A stretch of 64,000 nt of DNA from VRUE01 sp035318745 (lineage in GTDB: Bacteria > Actinomycetota > Thermoleophilia > Solirubrobacterales > 70-9). The DNA is taken from NCBI GenBank assembly GCA_035318745.1, contig DATHEA010000012.1:17176-81175 (forward strand), written 5' to 3'. A program made the translations under genes and the position numbers. Every line of letters starts with the position of its first letter. Within the stretch, counting starts at the first letter, position 1. A model generated the notes under the pieces. The model ran no database searches. It was not told the origin of the DNA and saw only the letters and a program-made list of their open reading frames with translations. Shown one piece after another: positions 54,075-64,000 of this stretch.

Positions 54075-54143
54075 CGCCCCCGGAGGGAGTCGAACCCTCA
54101 TCCCCCAATTGCGATATCGGGGACCGGATCCGCCGGCGGGGGC
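54075..54143 (-). other. tRNA-like 3' structure, degenerate
   Basis: Read on the minus strand, GCCCCCG (54143-54137) pairs with CGGGGGC (54082-54076), and GAGGG-TTCGACT-CCCTC is a perfect T arm. Between them are only 37 bases (tRNAs need about 41 or more), the anticodon arm has a 12-base loop, and CCA is not encoded. It is too short to be a normal tRNA; it may be a decayed tRNA or an integration scar next to the Cap15 operon. Confidence 0.4.
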
Positions 54144-54212
54144 GACCGCCGCTCTCGCGACTCCTGCAGTCTACTCATTTCGCAGACGAATGTCTAACAG
54201 ACAATTACTATC

Positions 54213-55934
54213 TCAACGGAGAAGCTTCTTGAACTCGCTCCAACCGCGCGTGTTGGCGATATCGCCGGGGGTGAGCCAGGCGCGGCGGGCGGTGGCCACG
54301 GCGTAGGCCATGTTGTCGAGCGTGTCGACGCCGTGCGCGTCGGTGTTGAGGACGATCGTGGCGCCGGCTTCCTTGGCGAGGCGTGCGTGGTGCTCGGAGA
54401 GGTCGCGGCGGTTGGGATTGCCATTGATCTCCAGCATCGTGCCGGCGCGGGTCGCCGCCTCGACTACCGCCTCGACGTCGATGCCGTAGGGCTCGCGGCG
54501 GCCGATCAGGCGACCGGTGAGGTGGCCGATGCAATTGACGTTGGAGTTCTCGATCGCGGTCAGGACGCGCTCGGTCATCGCCGCCCCGGAGATCGAGAAC
54601 GAGGTGTGGACGCTGGCGACGACCCAGTCGAGGGCGTCGAGCAGGTCGTCGGGGTAGTCGAGTGCGCCGTCGAGGCCGATGTTGACCTCCGAGCCGGCGA
54701 GGAGGCGAAAGTCACGTTTGCCCTTGTTCCACGCCGCGACCTCCTCGATCCGCTGCCAGAGCCGCTCGGCAGTGACGTGGTCGCCGAAGCCATGGCTGGC
54801 CGAGTGGTCGGTGATCGCCATGTAGGCGTAGCCCCGCTCGCGCCCCGCTTCTGCCATCTCCTCCAGCGTGTTGCGACCGTCAGAGAGGGTGGTGTGCGAG
54901 TGCAGGTCGCCGCGGATGTCCTCGACCGAGATCAGGTCCGGCAGCTTGCCCTCACGCGCCGCCTTCAGCTCGCCGCGCCCCTCGCGCAGCTCCGGCTCGA
55001 TGTAGGCGTATCCCAGCCGCTCGTAGACCGCCTCCTCGCTCTCGCAAAGCGTCGTCTCGCTGCTCTCGGTCTCGGTGATCCCATGCTCGGAGACGGAGAG
55101 GCCGCGGGCGACCGCCTCTTCGCGCAGCTGCACGTTGTGGACCTGGGAGCCGGTGAAGTGCTGGAGCAGATTGCCGAAAGCCTGCGGGGCGACGATCCGC
55201 AGGTCGACCGAGATGCCGTTATGGGTCTGCGCCCGGACGCCGTTCGGCCCCGGTTTGCCGGCGGCGGCGATCAGCTCGTGACCGGCGAGGTGCTCGGCGA
55301 GCTCCTGCGGCTGCTCGGCGGTGGCGATCAGGTCGATGTCCTTGCAGGTCTCGGCCCAGCGCCGCGCCGAGCCTGCCACCTCGACCCGGTGCGCCACCGG
55401 GTGCTCGCGCAAGGACGCTGCCAGCTCGTCGGCGATCGGCCGCACCGCCGAGAGCAGCACCCTCCCGGGTCCCTCCCCCGGCTCGCCGAGCCGCTCCAGC
55501 GCCGCCAGCACGTTCTCCTCCGCCTTCGGCCCAAGGCCTTTCACGTCGCGCACCTTTTCCGCCTCCGCCGCGGCCCTGAGATCCTCGAGCGAGGTGACGC
55601 CGAGCTCTTCGAAGAGCAGGCGGGCAGTTTTCGCACCGACGCCGGGGACGCGCGTGACCTCGATCAAGGTCGGGGGGAACTTCGCCTTCAGCTTCACCGC
55701 GGCGGGAATCTCGCCGGTCTCCAGCAGCGCATCGATCTTCTCCGCCAGCGTCTTGCCCACACCGGGGATCTCGGTGGCGCGCCCCGCCGCCGCCAGGTCG
55801 GCGACGGAAACCGGGCTTTCGCGGATCGCCTTGGCCGCGGCCGAGTAGGCCAACACCCTGTATTTGACCGCGCCGTCCAGCTCGTAGAGGACTCCCAGCT
55901 CTTCGAGGGCGGCGGCGATCTCGGCGTTCGTCAT
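54213..55934 (-). CDS. polX: PolX-type DNA polymerase with PHP domain
   Basis: 573 residues from ATG 55934 (MTNAEIAAALEELGVLYEL). The N-terminal HhH/8-kDa region and fingers contain IPGVGKTLAEKI and VPGVGAKTARLLFEELG; the palm has DIDLIATAEQP with catalytic Asp. The C-terminal PHP domain (GDLHSHTTLSDG, ITDHSASHGFGDHV, AGSEVNIGLDGALDYPD, SVHTSF, NTDAHGVDTLDN) should be a 3'-5' exonuclease/phosphatase. The protein fills gaps in base-excision repair. The length is as usual for bacterial PolX. It is transcribed towards the tRNA-like structure and divergent from trxA. Confidence 0.93.
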   Translation of the reverse strand: MTNAEIAAALEELGVLYELDGAVKYRVLAYSAAAKAIRESPVSVADLAAAGRATEIPGVGKTLAEKIDALLETGEIPAAVKLKAKFPPTLIEVTRVPGVGAKTARLLFEELGVTSLEDLRAAAEAEKVRDVKGLGPKAEENVLAALERLGEPGEGPGRVLLSAVRPIADELAASLREHPVAHRVEVAGSARRWAETCKDIDLIATAEQPQELAEHLAGHELIAAAGKPGPNGVRAQTHNGISVDLRIVAPQAFGNLLQHFTGSQVHNVQLREEAVARGLSVSEHGITETESSETTLCESEEAVYERLGYAYIEPELREGRGELKAAREGKLPDLISVEDIRGDLHSHTTLSDGRNTLEEMAEAGRERGYAYMAITDHSASHGFGDHVTAERLWQRIEEVAAWNKGKRDFRLLAGSEVNIGLDGALDYPDDLLDALDWVVASVHTSFSISGAAMTERVLTAIENSNVNCIGHLTGRLIGRREPYGIDVEAVVEAATRAGTMLEINGNPNRRDLSEHHARLAKEAGATIVLNTDAHGVDTLDNMAYAVATARRAWLTPGDIANTRGWSEFKKLLR

Positions 55935-55993
55935 ACTCGGCCAAACATAAGGATCTGCACTGCGGATGGCTGGCGGGGATCGCATACCCTCGC

Positions 55994-55999
55994 TATACT
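55994..55999 (+). promoter_or_regulatory. Likely -10 box of trxA
   Basis: TATACT in the polX-trxA intergenic region, 48 bases before the GTG start, with a weak TGGCGG 17 bases upstream. GGGAGACGG precedes the start, so this gene has a leader, unlike many genes in the window. Confidence 0.45.
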
Positions 56000-56047
56000 T
56001 TCTGAAGTATTGAGCGCTGAACTTCGACCAACGGGAGACGGATACCA

Positions 56048-56374
56048 GTGACCGGCAAGCTCACCGACGTGACCGACGGCAACTTCAAGTCCGACGTTCT
56101 GGAGGCCGAGGGCCCCGTGCTCGTCGACTTCTGGGCCCCCTGGTGCGGCCCTTGCCGCGTCGTCCACCCGGTCCTCGAGGAGATCGACGCCGAGCGCGAC
56201 GACCTCAAGATCGTCAGCCTCAACGTCGACGAGAATCAGCAGACCGCCGCCGAGTACGAAGTCCTCTCGATCCCGACCCTGCTCCTCTTCAAGGACGGGG
56301 CGATCGCGAAGAAAGTCGTCGGGGCGATGCCAAAGCGGCGCCTCGAGGCCGAGCTCGAGCCGGCGCTCGCCTAG
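56048..56374 (+). CDS. trxA: Thioredoxin
   Basis: 108 residues, GTG start. The active site is W32-C33-G34-P35-C36, and the cis-Pro is in LSIPTLLLF. The whole thioredoxin fold is present with no extension, so this is a standard cytosolic disulfide reductase. The next gene, a tautomerase, is 18 bases downstream. Thioredoxin reductase is not in the window. Confidence 0.95.
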   Translation: MTGKLTDVTDGNFKSDVLEAEGPVLVDFWAPWCGPCRVVHPVLEEIDAERDDLKIVSLNVDENQQTAAEYEVLSIPTLLLFKDGAIAKKVVGAMPKRRLEAELEPALA

Positions 56375-56392
56375 GGCGCGGCTCCCGCTCCG

Positions 56393-56572
56393 ATGCCGTT
56401 CGTCCACATCCACTGGTTCGAGGGCCGGACCGACGAGCAGAAGGCTGAGATCGCGAAGCGGATCGAGGCGGCGCTGGTCGAGGTGGCCGGCGCCCCTCCG
56501 GAGCACTGCTGGGTGAAGTTCTCCGACTCGGCGAAGACGGACTTCATCATCGGCGAGCACAAATCCGAGTAG
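56393..56572 (+). CDS. 4-oxalocrotonate tautomerase-family protein (59 aa)
   Basis: 59 residues (MPFVHIHWFEGRTDEQKAE...). After Met removal, Pro1 would be the catalytic base, and the GRTxEQK motif at about 11-17 is the family signature. Such proteins form hexamers or trimers and catalyse keto-enol shifts in aromatic degradation; the physiological substrate is unknown. The TAG stop overlaps the first base of the 50-bp palindrome. It follows trxA closely and is probably co-transcribed. Confidence 0.85.
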   Translation: MPFVHIHWFEGRTDEQKAEIAKRIEAALVEVAGAPPEHCWVKFSDSAKTDFIIGEHKSE

Positions 56573-56604
56573 ACGTGCCGGTGGATAGAGGTCCATATGG
56601 ACCT

Positions 56605-56621
<17 letters not shown>
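56572..56621. repeat. Perfect 50-bp palindrome
   Basis: gacgtgccggtggatagagg followed by tccat, then its exact reverse complement (centre 56596/56597, CATATG). Its first base is the last base of the tautomerase stop, and the IleRS stop codon (56607-56605) is inside it, so both convergent genes end in the repeat. Such a cruciform can serve as a two-way terminator. A degenerate copy is at 33910-33959. Confidence 0.95.
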
Positions 56622-59778
<3,157 letters not shown>

Positions 59779-59816
59779 GAGCAGGTGATTCTAGGAGCGG
59801 TTAGGCTGCGCGCCGC

Positions 59817-60689
59817 ATGCCGGTCTACGACTTGAACGGAAAGGTGGCGCTGGTGACCGGCGCCGCCAAGGGAATCGGCTTCGAGACGGCGCGCCAGATT
59901 CATATGCGCGGCGCCTCGGTTGCCGTCGTCGATCTCGACCCCGGAGAGGCGGGCGGGGCGGCGGAGCGGATCGGCGAGCGGGCGATCGGGATCAGCGCCG
60001 ACGTCACCGACCACGCGGCGATCATGCAGGCCGTCGCCGAGACGGTCGAGCGGTTCGGCGGTCTCGACATCGTCGTCGCCAACGCCGGCATCGCCCAGAC
60101 GAAGATGGCGACGGTGCGGGGGATCGGCAGCGAGGAATGGGAGCGGGTCTTCGAGGTCGACATGCTCGGCGTCTGGCGCACGGTGCGGGCGGCGCTGCCG
60201 CAGATAGTCGAGCGCCGCGGCCACGTGGTGGTGACGTCCTCTGTCTACGCCTTCGTCAACGGCGTCCTCAACAGTCCCTACGCGGTGGCGAAGTCGGGGG
60301 TCGAGTCACTGGGACGATCGCTGCGCGCCGAGCTGATGCCGCTGGGGGCGAGCGCGAGCGTCGCCTACTTCGGCTGGGTCGACACCAAGCTGGTCCAGGA
60401 TGCCTTCGAGAACAACGGCGACCGCATGCAGCAGAACCTGCCTGAGTTCCTGCGCAAGCGGATCGGCCCGGACGAGGCCGGCGCGGCTGTCGTGCGCGGG
60501 ATCGAAGAACGGGCGCCGCGGATCTTCGCGCCCAAGTGGTGGCGTTACGTATCCGCCTTGCGCGGCATCCTCAACCCGCTGCTCGATCGCCGCTTCGAAC
60601 GCGACGCGGCGATGACGGCGACGATTCGCGAGGTCGAGGCCGAAGCCGACGAGCAGGGCGCCGCGGCGACGTCAGCTGCCTCGCGTTAA
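59817..60689 (+). CDS. Short-chain dehydrogenase/reductase
   Basis: 290 residues. Classical SDR: TGAAKGIGFETA loop (about 15-26), D in VVDLDPG (NAD preference), NAGIAQTK, SSVYAFVNGVLNSPYAVAKSG (Y-x3-K), and the PDEAGAAVVRGIEE region. The last 50 residues (RIFAPKWWRYVSALRGILNPLLDRRFERD) form a basic amphipathic tail, as in lipid-metabolising SDRs that touch membranes. Its substrate is unknown. The start is divergent from ileS (38 bases between start codons). Its 3' end overlaps the convergent FAD/Fe-S gene by 18 bases. Confidence 0.88.
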   Translation: MPVYDLNGKVALVTGAAKGIGFETARQIHMRGASVAVVDLDPGEAGGAAERIGERAIGISADVTDHAAIMQAVAETVERFGGLDIVVANAGIAQTKMATVRGIGSEEWERVFEVDMLGVWRTVRAALPQIVERRGHVVVTSSVYAFVNGVLNSPYAVAKSGVESLGRSLRAELMPLGASASVAYFGWVDTKLVQDAFENNGDRMQQNLPEFLRKRIGPDEAGAAVVRGIEERAPRIFAPKWWRYVSALRGILNPLLDRRFERDAAMTATIREVEAEADEQGAAATSAASR

Positions 60690-63524
60690 TTCCTCGAGCA
60701 GGAAGACGAAGGACTCGTAGCTCTCGCCAGTGGCTCGGGCGAGGCCGATCTCGCAGGTGCGGTTGCTGCTCAGGTGGGCATCGAAATCGCGACCCGACAG
60801 CTCCGCCGCCTGGTCGGCGGTCGCCGCCGCGGTCAGCTCAGGGTGGCTGAAGCCGCGGTCGCCTGCGAAGCCGCAGCAGGTCGCCGAAGGGGCGACGTAG
60901 ACGTCCTCGGCGAGGGCATCGGCCAGCACGCGCAACCGTGGAGCGAGGCCCATCTGCCGGGTCGCGCAGGTCGGGTGGACGGTCGCGGAGCCAACCTTGC
61001 GGACGATCTCCAGCTGAGGCAGTAGCCGATCGTGTGCCCAGACGACCGAGTCAAGGAGCTCCAACTTCGCCAGCCGCTCGGCGTTCGCCTCCGAGAGCAC
61101 TCCCTCGCCCGGCTCGGCGATCGCGTGGGTGCAGGAAGCGGCGTCGATCACCACTGGGAGCTCGCCCTCGTCGCTCCAGCGCCAGAGGCACTCGACCATC
61201 TCGTTCGCCTTGTGGCGGTGGGCGTCGCCGAATCCTTTCGAGCCCCAGGGCAGACCGCAGCACGAGCCCGCCACCTCGGCGGGAATCCAGACCGGCAACC
61301 CGGCCCGCGCCGACACCTCCACCAAGGCCCCAGCCAAACCCCGCCGACGGGCCGAAAAGCGGACCCCGGCTCCTCTTTTCGGCCCATCGGCGGGGGTGGG
61401 GCCGAAGATTCGGTTGGTGCAGCTTGGGATGTAGACGGCGGTTGCGTTCTGGCGCTCAGTCGCCGGCAGCTTTCCGGATGCTGCGGGGGGAAGACCGGCG
61501 CCGTGTTTGGTGCGGCGGGCCAGCGGACCGCCCAGGCGCAGTCCCGCGCGCGACGCCTTTTCGACGCCGCTCCAGCTCTTCGCTCCCCGCAGGGCCAGCG
61601 CTTCGGCCCTTGACGAGTGCTTCTCCTCGCGCAGGTCCTTGACCAACTTGCCGGTGTCGATCCCGAGCGGGCAGGCGAGCCGGCAGGAGCCGTCGGCGGC
61701 ACAGGTATCGAGCCCGTCGTACTCGTACTCCCGCTCGAGCGCCCGGCGCAGCGGCGAGCCCTCGGGCTGGCGGGCGATCTCGCGACGCAGGACGATCCGC
61801 TGCCGTGGCGTCGTGGTCAGGTCGCGGCTGGGGCAGACCGGCTCGCAGAAGCCGCACTCGACACAAGATGCTGCCTCCCGCTCGATCTCCGGCGTCGTTT
61901 TCAGGTTGCGCAGGTGAGCGCCGGGGTCGCGGTTGAGGATGACCCCGGGAGCGAGCACGCCGTCGGGATCGGCGAGCTCCTTCACCCGCCACATCAGCTC
62001 GGTTGCCTTCTCGCCCCACTCGCGCTCGACGTAGGGCGCCATGTTGATCCCGGTTCCGTGCTCGGCCTTGAGCGAGCCGTCGTACTTGCCGACGATCAGC
62101 TCGACCAGCTTCGACATGAAGGACTCATAGCGCTCGAGGTCAGCCTGCTTGGCGAAATCGGGGGTAAGCATGAAGTGGAGGTTGCCGGCGGAGGCGTGGC
62201 CGGCGACCCCCGGGAGGAAGCCATGCTCGCCGAGCAGCGCCTGCAGGTCACGAGCGCCCTCGGCGATCCGCTCCGGCGGCACGCAGACGTCCTCCACGAT
62301 CAGCGCCGTGCCCGGCGTCCGCACCCGCCCGACCAGTCCGTGCAGCCCCTCGCGCACCCGCCAGGCGAGCTCGATCTCCTCCGCGTCGCGAGTGAACCCG
62401 ATCGGCCGGATCGTCTCGTGGGCGGCGAGGACCTCCCCCGCCTTGGCGACGTAGGCGTCCAGCTCCGTGTCGGTCTCAGCGCCGAACTCGACCAGCAGCA
62501 CCGCCGACTCCGGCGGCAGCTCCTTCCACTCCTCGGGCGCGCCGACCATGTTGTAGGCGGCGACGATCAACGCCGGGGCGACCATCAGCTCGACCGCGGT
62601 GGCGCCGCTCGCGACCAGGTCGCGGACGGGGGCGATCGCCGCGTCGATGCCGGGGAAGTGGATCCAGGCGGTGGTCGTGCTGGAGGGCAACGGCACCGTC
62701 TCGAAGACCGCCTCGGCGACGAAGGCGAGCGTCCCCTCGGAGCCGACGACGAGGCGGCGGAAGATCTCCAGCGGCTCGTCGGCGTCGAGGAAGGCACAGA
62801 GCCGGTAGCCCGTCGTGTTCTTGATCGCGAACTTGCGCCGGATGCGCTCGCTCAACTCGGCGTCGGCGCGGATCTCGTCGCGGATCGCGGCCAGGCCCGC
62901 CGCCAGCTCGGGCTCCTCCGCCGCGAAGCGCTCGGCCGCATCGGGGGCGGCGGTGTCGATCGCCGTCGCCGAGGGCAGGACGAAGGTCATCGAGCGCACG
63001 GTCGAGTAGGAGTCGCGGACGGTGCCGCAGCGCATCCCGCCGGAGTTGTTGGCGATCACGCCGCCGACCGTGGCGATGTCGGTGCTTGCCGGATCGGGGC
63101 CGAGCTTGCGGCCGTAGGGGGCGAGCACCTTGTTGGCGTGGCCGAGCACGATGCCGGGCTTGACCCGCGCCAGGGCCCCCTCCTCTTCGACCGCGACTCC
63201 GCCGAAGTGACGCCGCACGTCGACCAGGATGCCGTCGCTCTGCCCCTGGCCGTTGAGGCTGGTGCCACCGGCGCGGAAGACGACTGGGATCCCGTTGGCG
63301 CGACCGTAGGCGAGGGTCTTGGCGACGTCGCCGGCGTCGTGCGCCATCACCACCGCCCGGGGCAGCAGCCGGTAGGGGCTGGCGTCGGAGGCGTAGCGGA
63401 CGATGTCGCTGGCCCGGGCCAGGACGCGGTCTTGCCCGAGCAGGGCCTCCAGCTCCCAGCGCAGCGGCTGCGGCGCGCCGCCGGCCAGCTCGTCGGGAGC
63501 TCGGTCAGGGGCGGAGACCGTCAT
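60672..63524 (-). CDS. FAD-linked 2-hydroxyacid dehydrogenase fused to Fe-S oxidoreductase (GlcD-GlcF type)
   Basis: 950 residues. The N half is a VAO-type flavoprotein: VVFRAGGTSLNGQGQSDG (about 80-97), NNSGGMRCGT (about 160) and GSEGTLAFVAEAVFETV. The C half has two 4Fe-4S motifs (CVECGFCEPVCPSRDL and CAADGSCRLACPLGIDTG) and the CCG motifs SCCGLPWG and TCCGFAG. This fusion is typical of D-lactate/D-2-hydroxyglutarate-type dehydrogenases feeding the quinone pool. Residues about 708-733 come from an inserted fold-back. It is the second gene of an operon with the benzoylformate-decarboxylase-like gene, so a 2-hydroxy aromatic acid such as mandelate is a possible substrate. Confidence 0.9.
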   Translation of the reverse strand: MTVSAPDRAPDELAGGAPQPLRWELEALLGQDRVLARASDIVRYASDASPYRLLPRAVVMAHDAGDVAKTLAYGRANGIPVVFRAGGTSLNGQGQSDGILVDVRRHFGGVAVEEEGALARVKPGIVLGHANKVLAPYGRKLGPDPASTDIATVGGVIANNSGGMRCGTVRDSYSTVRSMTFVLPSATAIDTAAPDAAERFAAEEPELAAGLAAIRDEIRADAELSERIRRKFAIKNTTGYRLCAFLDADEPLEIFRRLVVGSEGTLAFVAEAVFETVPLPSSTTTAWIHFPGIDAAIAPVRDLVASGATAVELMVAPALIVAAYNMVGAPEEWKELPPESAVLLVEFGAETDTELDAYVAKAGEVLAAHETIRPIGFTRDAEEIELAWRVREGLHGLVGRVRTPGTALIVEDVCVPPERIAEGARDLQALLGEHGFLPGVAGHASAGNLHFMLTPDFAKQADLERYESFMSKLVELIVGKYDGSLKAEHGTGINMAPYVEREWGEKATELMWRVKELADPDGVLAPGVILNRDPGAHLRNLKTTPEIEREAASCVECGFCEPVCPSRDLTTTPRQRIVLRREIARQPEGSPLRRALEREYEYDGLDTCAADGSCRLACPLGIDTGKLVKDLREEKHSSRAEALALRGAKSWSGVEKASRAGLRLGGPLARRTKHGAGLPPAASGKLPATERQNATAVYIPSCTNRIFGPTPADGPKRGAGVRFSARRRGLAGALVEVSARAGLPVWIPAEVAGSCCGLPWGSKGFGDAHRHKANEMVECLWRWSDEGELPVVIDAASCTHAIAEPGEGVLSEANAERLAKLELLDSVVWAHDRLLPQLEIVRKVGSATVHPTCATRQMGLAPRLRVLADALAEDVYVAPSATCCGFAGDRGFSHPELTAAATADQAAELSGRDFDAHLSSNRTCEIGLARATGESYESFVFLLEELTRGS
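61326..61403. repeat. 78-bp in-frame fold-back inside the FAD/Fe-S gene
   Basis: An outer pair ggcccca/tggggcc (61326-61332 and 61397-61403) and a 21-base pair (61339-61359 with 61375-61395, 20 of 21 matching, containing gggccgaaaag) surround a 15-base loop. The length is 26 codons without stop. The peptide (about ADGPKRGAGVRFSARRRGL) lies between YIPSCTNRIFGPTP and ALVEVSARAG, where relatives have a short loop. Confidence 0.75.
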
Positions 63525-63536
63525 CCCTGAATCTTC

Positions 63537-64000
63537 CTAGAAAAGCGACATCCCCGGCTGCACCGGGACTTCAACCAACTCGGGGCGTGAGGAGGCGAGC
63601 GCCTTGGCAAGAGCATCGCGGACCTCGTCGCGGCCGCTCGCCACCCGGGTCGAGACGCCGTAGCCGGCGGCGACCGCGGCGACGTCGAGCGCGGGCAGAT
63701 CGAGGCCGGGCGCCCCCTGCACCGACTCGACCTCGGCGAACCACTTGAGGATCGCGTACTCGGAGTTGCGCAGGACGAGGAAGGTGACCGGCACGTCGTA
63801 GGCGACGGCGCTCCAGAAGGCGCTGACCGCGTACTGCACGGAGCCCTCGCCGATCACGCAGACCACCGGGCGGTCCGGCTGGGCGAGCTGCACGCCGATG
63901 GCAGCGGGAAGGCCGAAGCCGAGCCCGCCGCCGGCGCTGAAGTAGTAGCTGCCTGGACGGGAGAGGCGCAGCTGATTGCGCAGCGCCAGGGTGCTGGAGG
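63537..64000 (-). CDS. Thiamine-diphosphate enzyme, benzoylformate decarboxylase-like (5' end outside window)
   Basis: The frame is open to the window edge (LALRNQLRLSRPGSYYFSAGGGLGFGLPAAIGVQLAQPDRPVV...), so only the last 154 or so residues of a TPP enzyme are here. The GEGSVQYAVSAFWSAVAY segment is the GDG-type ThDP/Mg site, with E in place of D. The following LVLRNSEYAILKWFAEVE.VQGAPGLDLPALDVAAVAAGYGV closely parallels benzoylformate decarboxylase. It decarboxylates 2-oxo aromatic acids. Its stop lies 12 bases before the FAD/Fe-S dehydrogenase start, which could make the keto acid it uses. The N-terminus and catalytic Glu lie outside the window. Confidence 0.85.
   Translation of the reverse strand, partial: SSTLALRNQLRLSRPGSYYFSAGGGLGFGLPAAIGVQLAQPDRPVVCVIGEGSVQYAVSAFWSAVAYDVPVTFLVLRNSEYAILKWFAEVESVQGAPGLDLPALDVAAVAAGYGVSTRVASGRDEVRDALAKALASSRPELVEVPVQPGMSLF

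Noticed and set aside
54075..54143. Functional tRNA gene
   Set aside because: Only 37 bases between acceptor and T stems and a 12-base anticodon loop; no recognisable anticodon. Kept only as a tRNA-like remnant.
61617..63530. 637-codon plus-strand open frame over the FAD/Fe-S gene
   Set aside because: Shadow; the minus strand holds FAD and Fe-S motifs.

Overview
The window is a high-GC (about two-thirds G+C by eye) actinobacterial chromosome segment. Its content fits the class Thermoleophilia, probably order Solirubrobacterales (inference). The grounds are two secreted decapeptide-repeat proteins of a type common there, a fused 2-oxoglutarate decarboxylase (Kgd), a DPPR-synthase-like UbiA protein, an AcrA1-like fused acyl-CoA reductase, frequent GTG starts, and many genes with a TANNNT box only 6-7 bases before the start codon, as expected of leaderless mRNAs. 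No phage, insertion sequence with transposase, CRISPR array or rRNA is visible.

Layout. 1-8.4 kb: end of a histidine kinase with its response regulator, a decapeptide-repeat protein, a DEAD-box helicase coupled to a quinone oxidoreductase, a PfkB kinase, citrate synthase, two small coupled genes and a UbiA prenyltransferase. 8.4-22.1 kb: AGPS-like flavoprotein, AlbA/Schlafen-type regulator, AcrA1-like reductase, a lipoyl-bearing Kgd, a DUF3817 protein, aconitase and an SDR; three TCA-cycle enzymes lie in the first 21 kb. 22.1-27.1 kb: a c-di-AMP riboswitch controlling a secreted NlpC/P60 hydrolase, then a complete polyamine ABC transporter (potABCD-like). 27.1-36.6 kb: a Fic protein, four TetR regulators, acyl-CoA carboxylase beta subunit, second decapeptide-repeat protein, methylmalonyl-CoA mutase large subunit and UDP-glucuronate decarboxylase. 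36.7-47.9 kb: an ECF sigma factor fused to a zinc-finger anti-sigma domain coupled to a secreted Ig-like protein, a basic protein with two LexA-like boxes, an IMPase, a UvrD-like helicase with Fe-S nuclease, PAC2, a split TauE/SafE transporter and trehalose-phosphatase. 48.2-54.1 kb: an accessory island with two related GAF histidine kinases, two related response regulators, a membrane protein and a Cap15-like (CBASS effector-type) 2TM-beta-barrel protein. 54.2-64 kb: PolX, thioredoxin, tautomerase, IleRS, SDR, FAD/Fe-S 2-hydroxyacid dehydrogenase and part of a benzoylformate-decarboxylase-like enzyme.

Two things stand out. First, the window is unusually rich in long inverted repeats: more than a dozen fold-backs of 50-160 bp. 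They fall into at least three groups: a MITE-like family in full, end-only and core-only forms; a 50-bp palindrome family centred on CATATG; and nested stem structures with outer arms of 16-27 bp. Three sit inside protein-coding genes without breaking the frame, and others supply stop codons or C-terminal codons to neighbouring genes. Second, the divergent kinase/regulator cluster ending in a Cap15-like effector looks like an undescribed two-component-controlled, abortive-infection-like module, flanked by inverted copies of a 12-bp motif.
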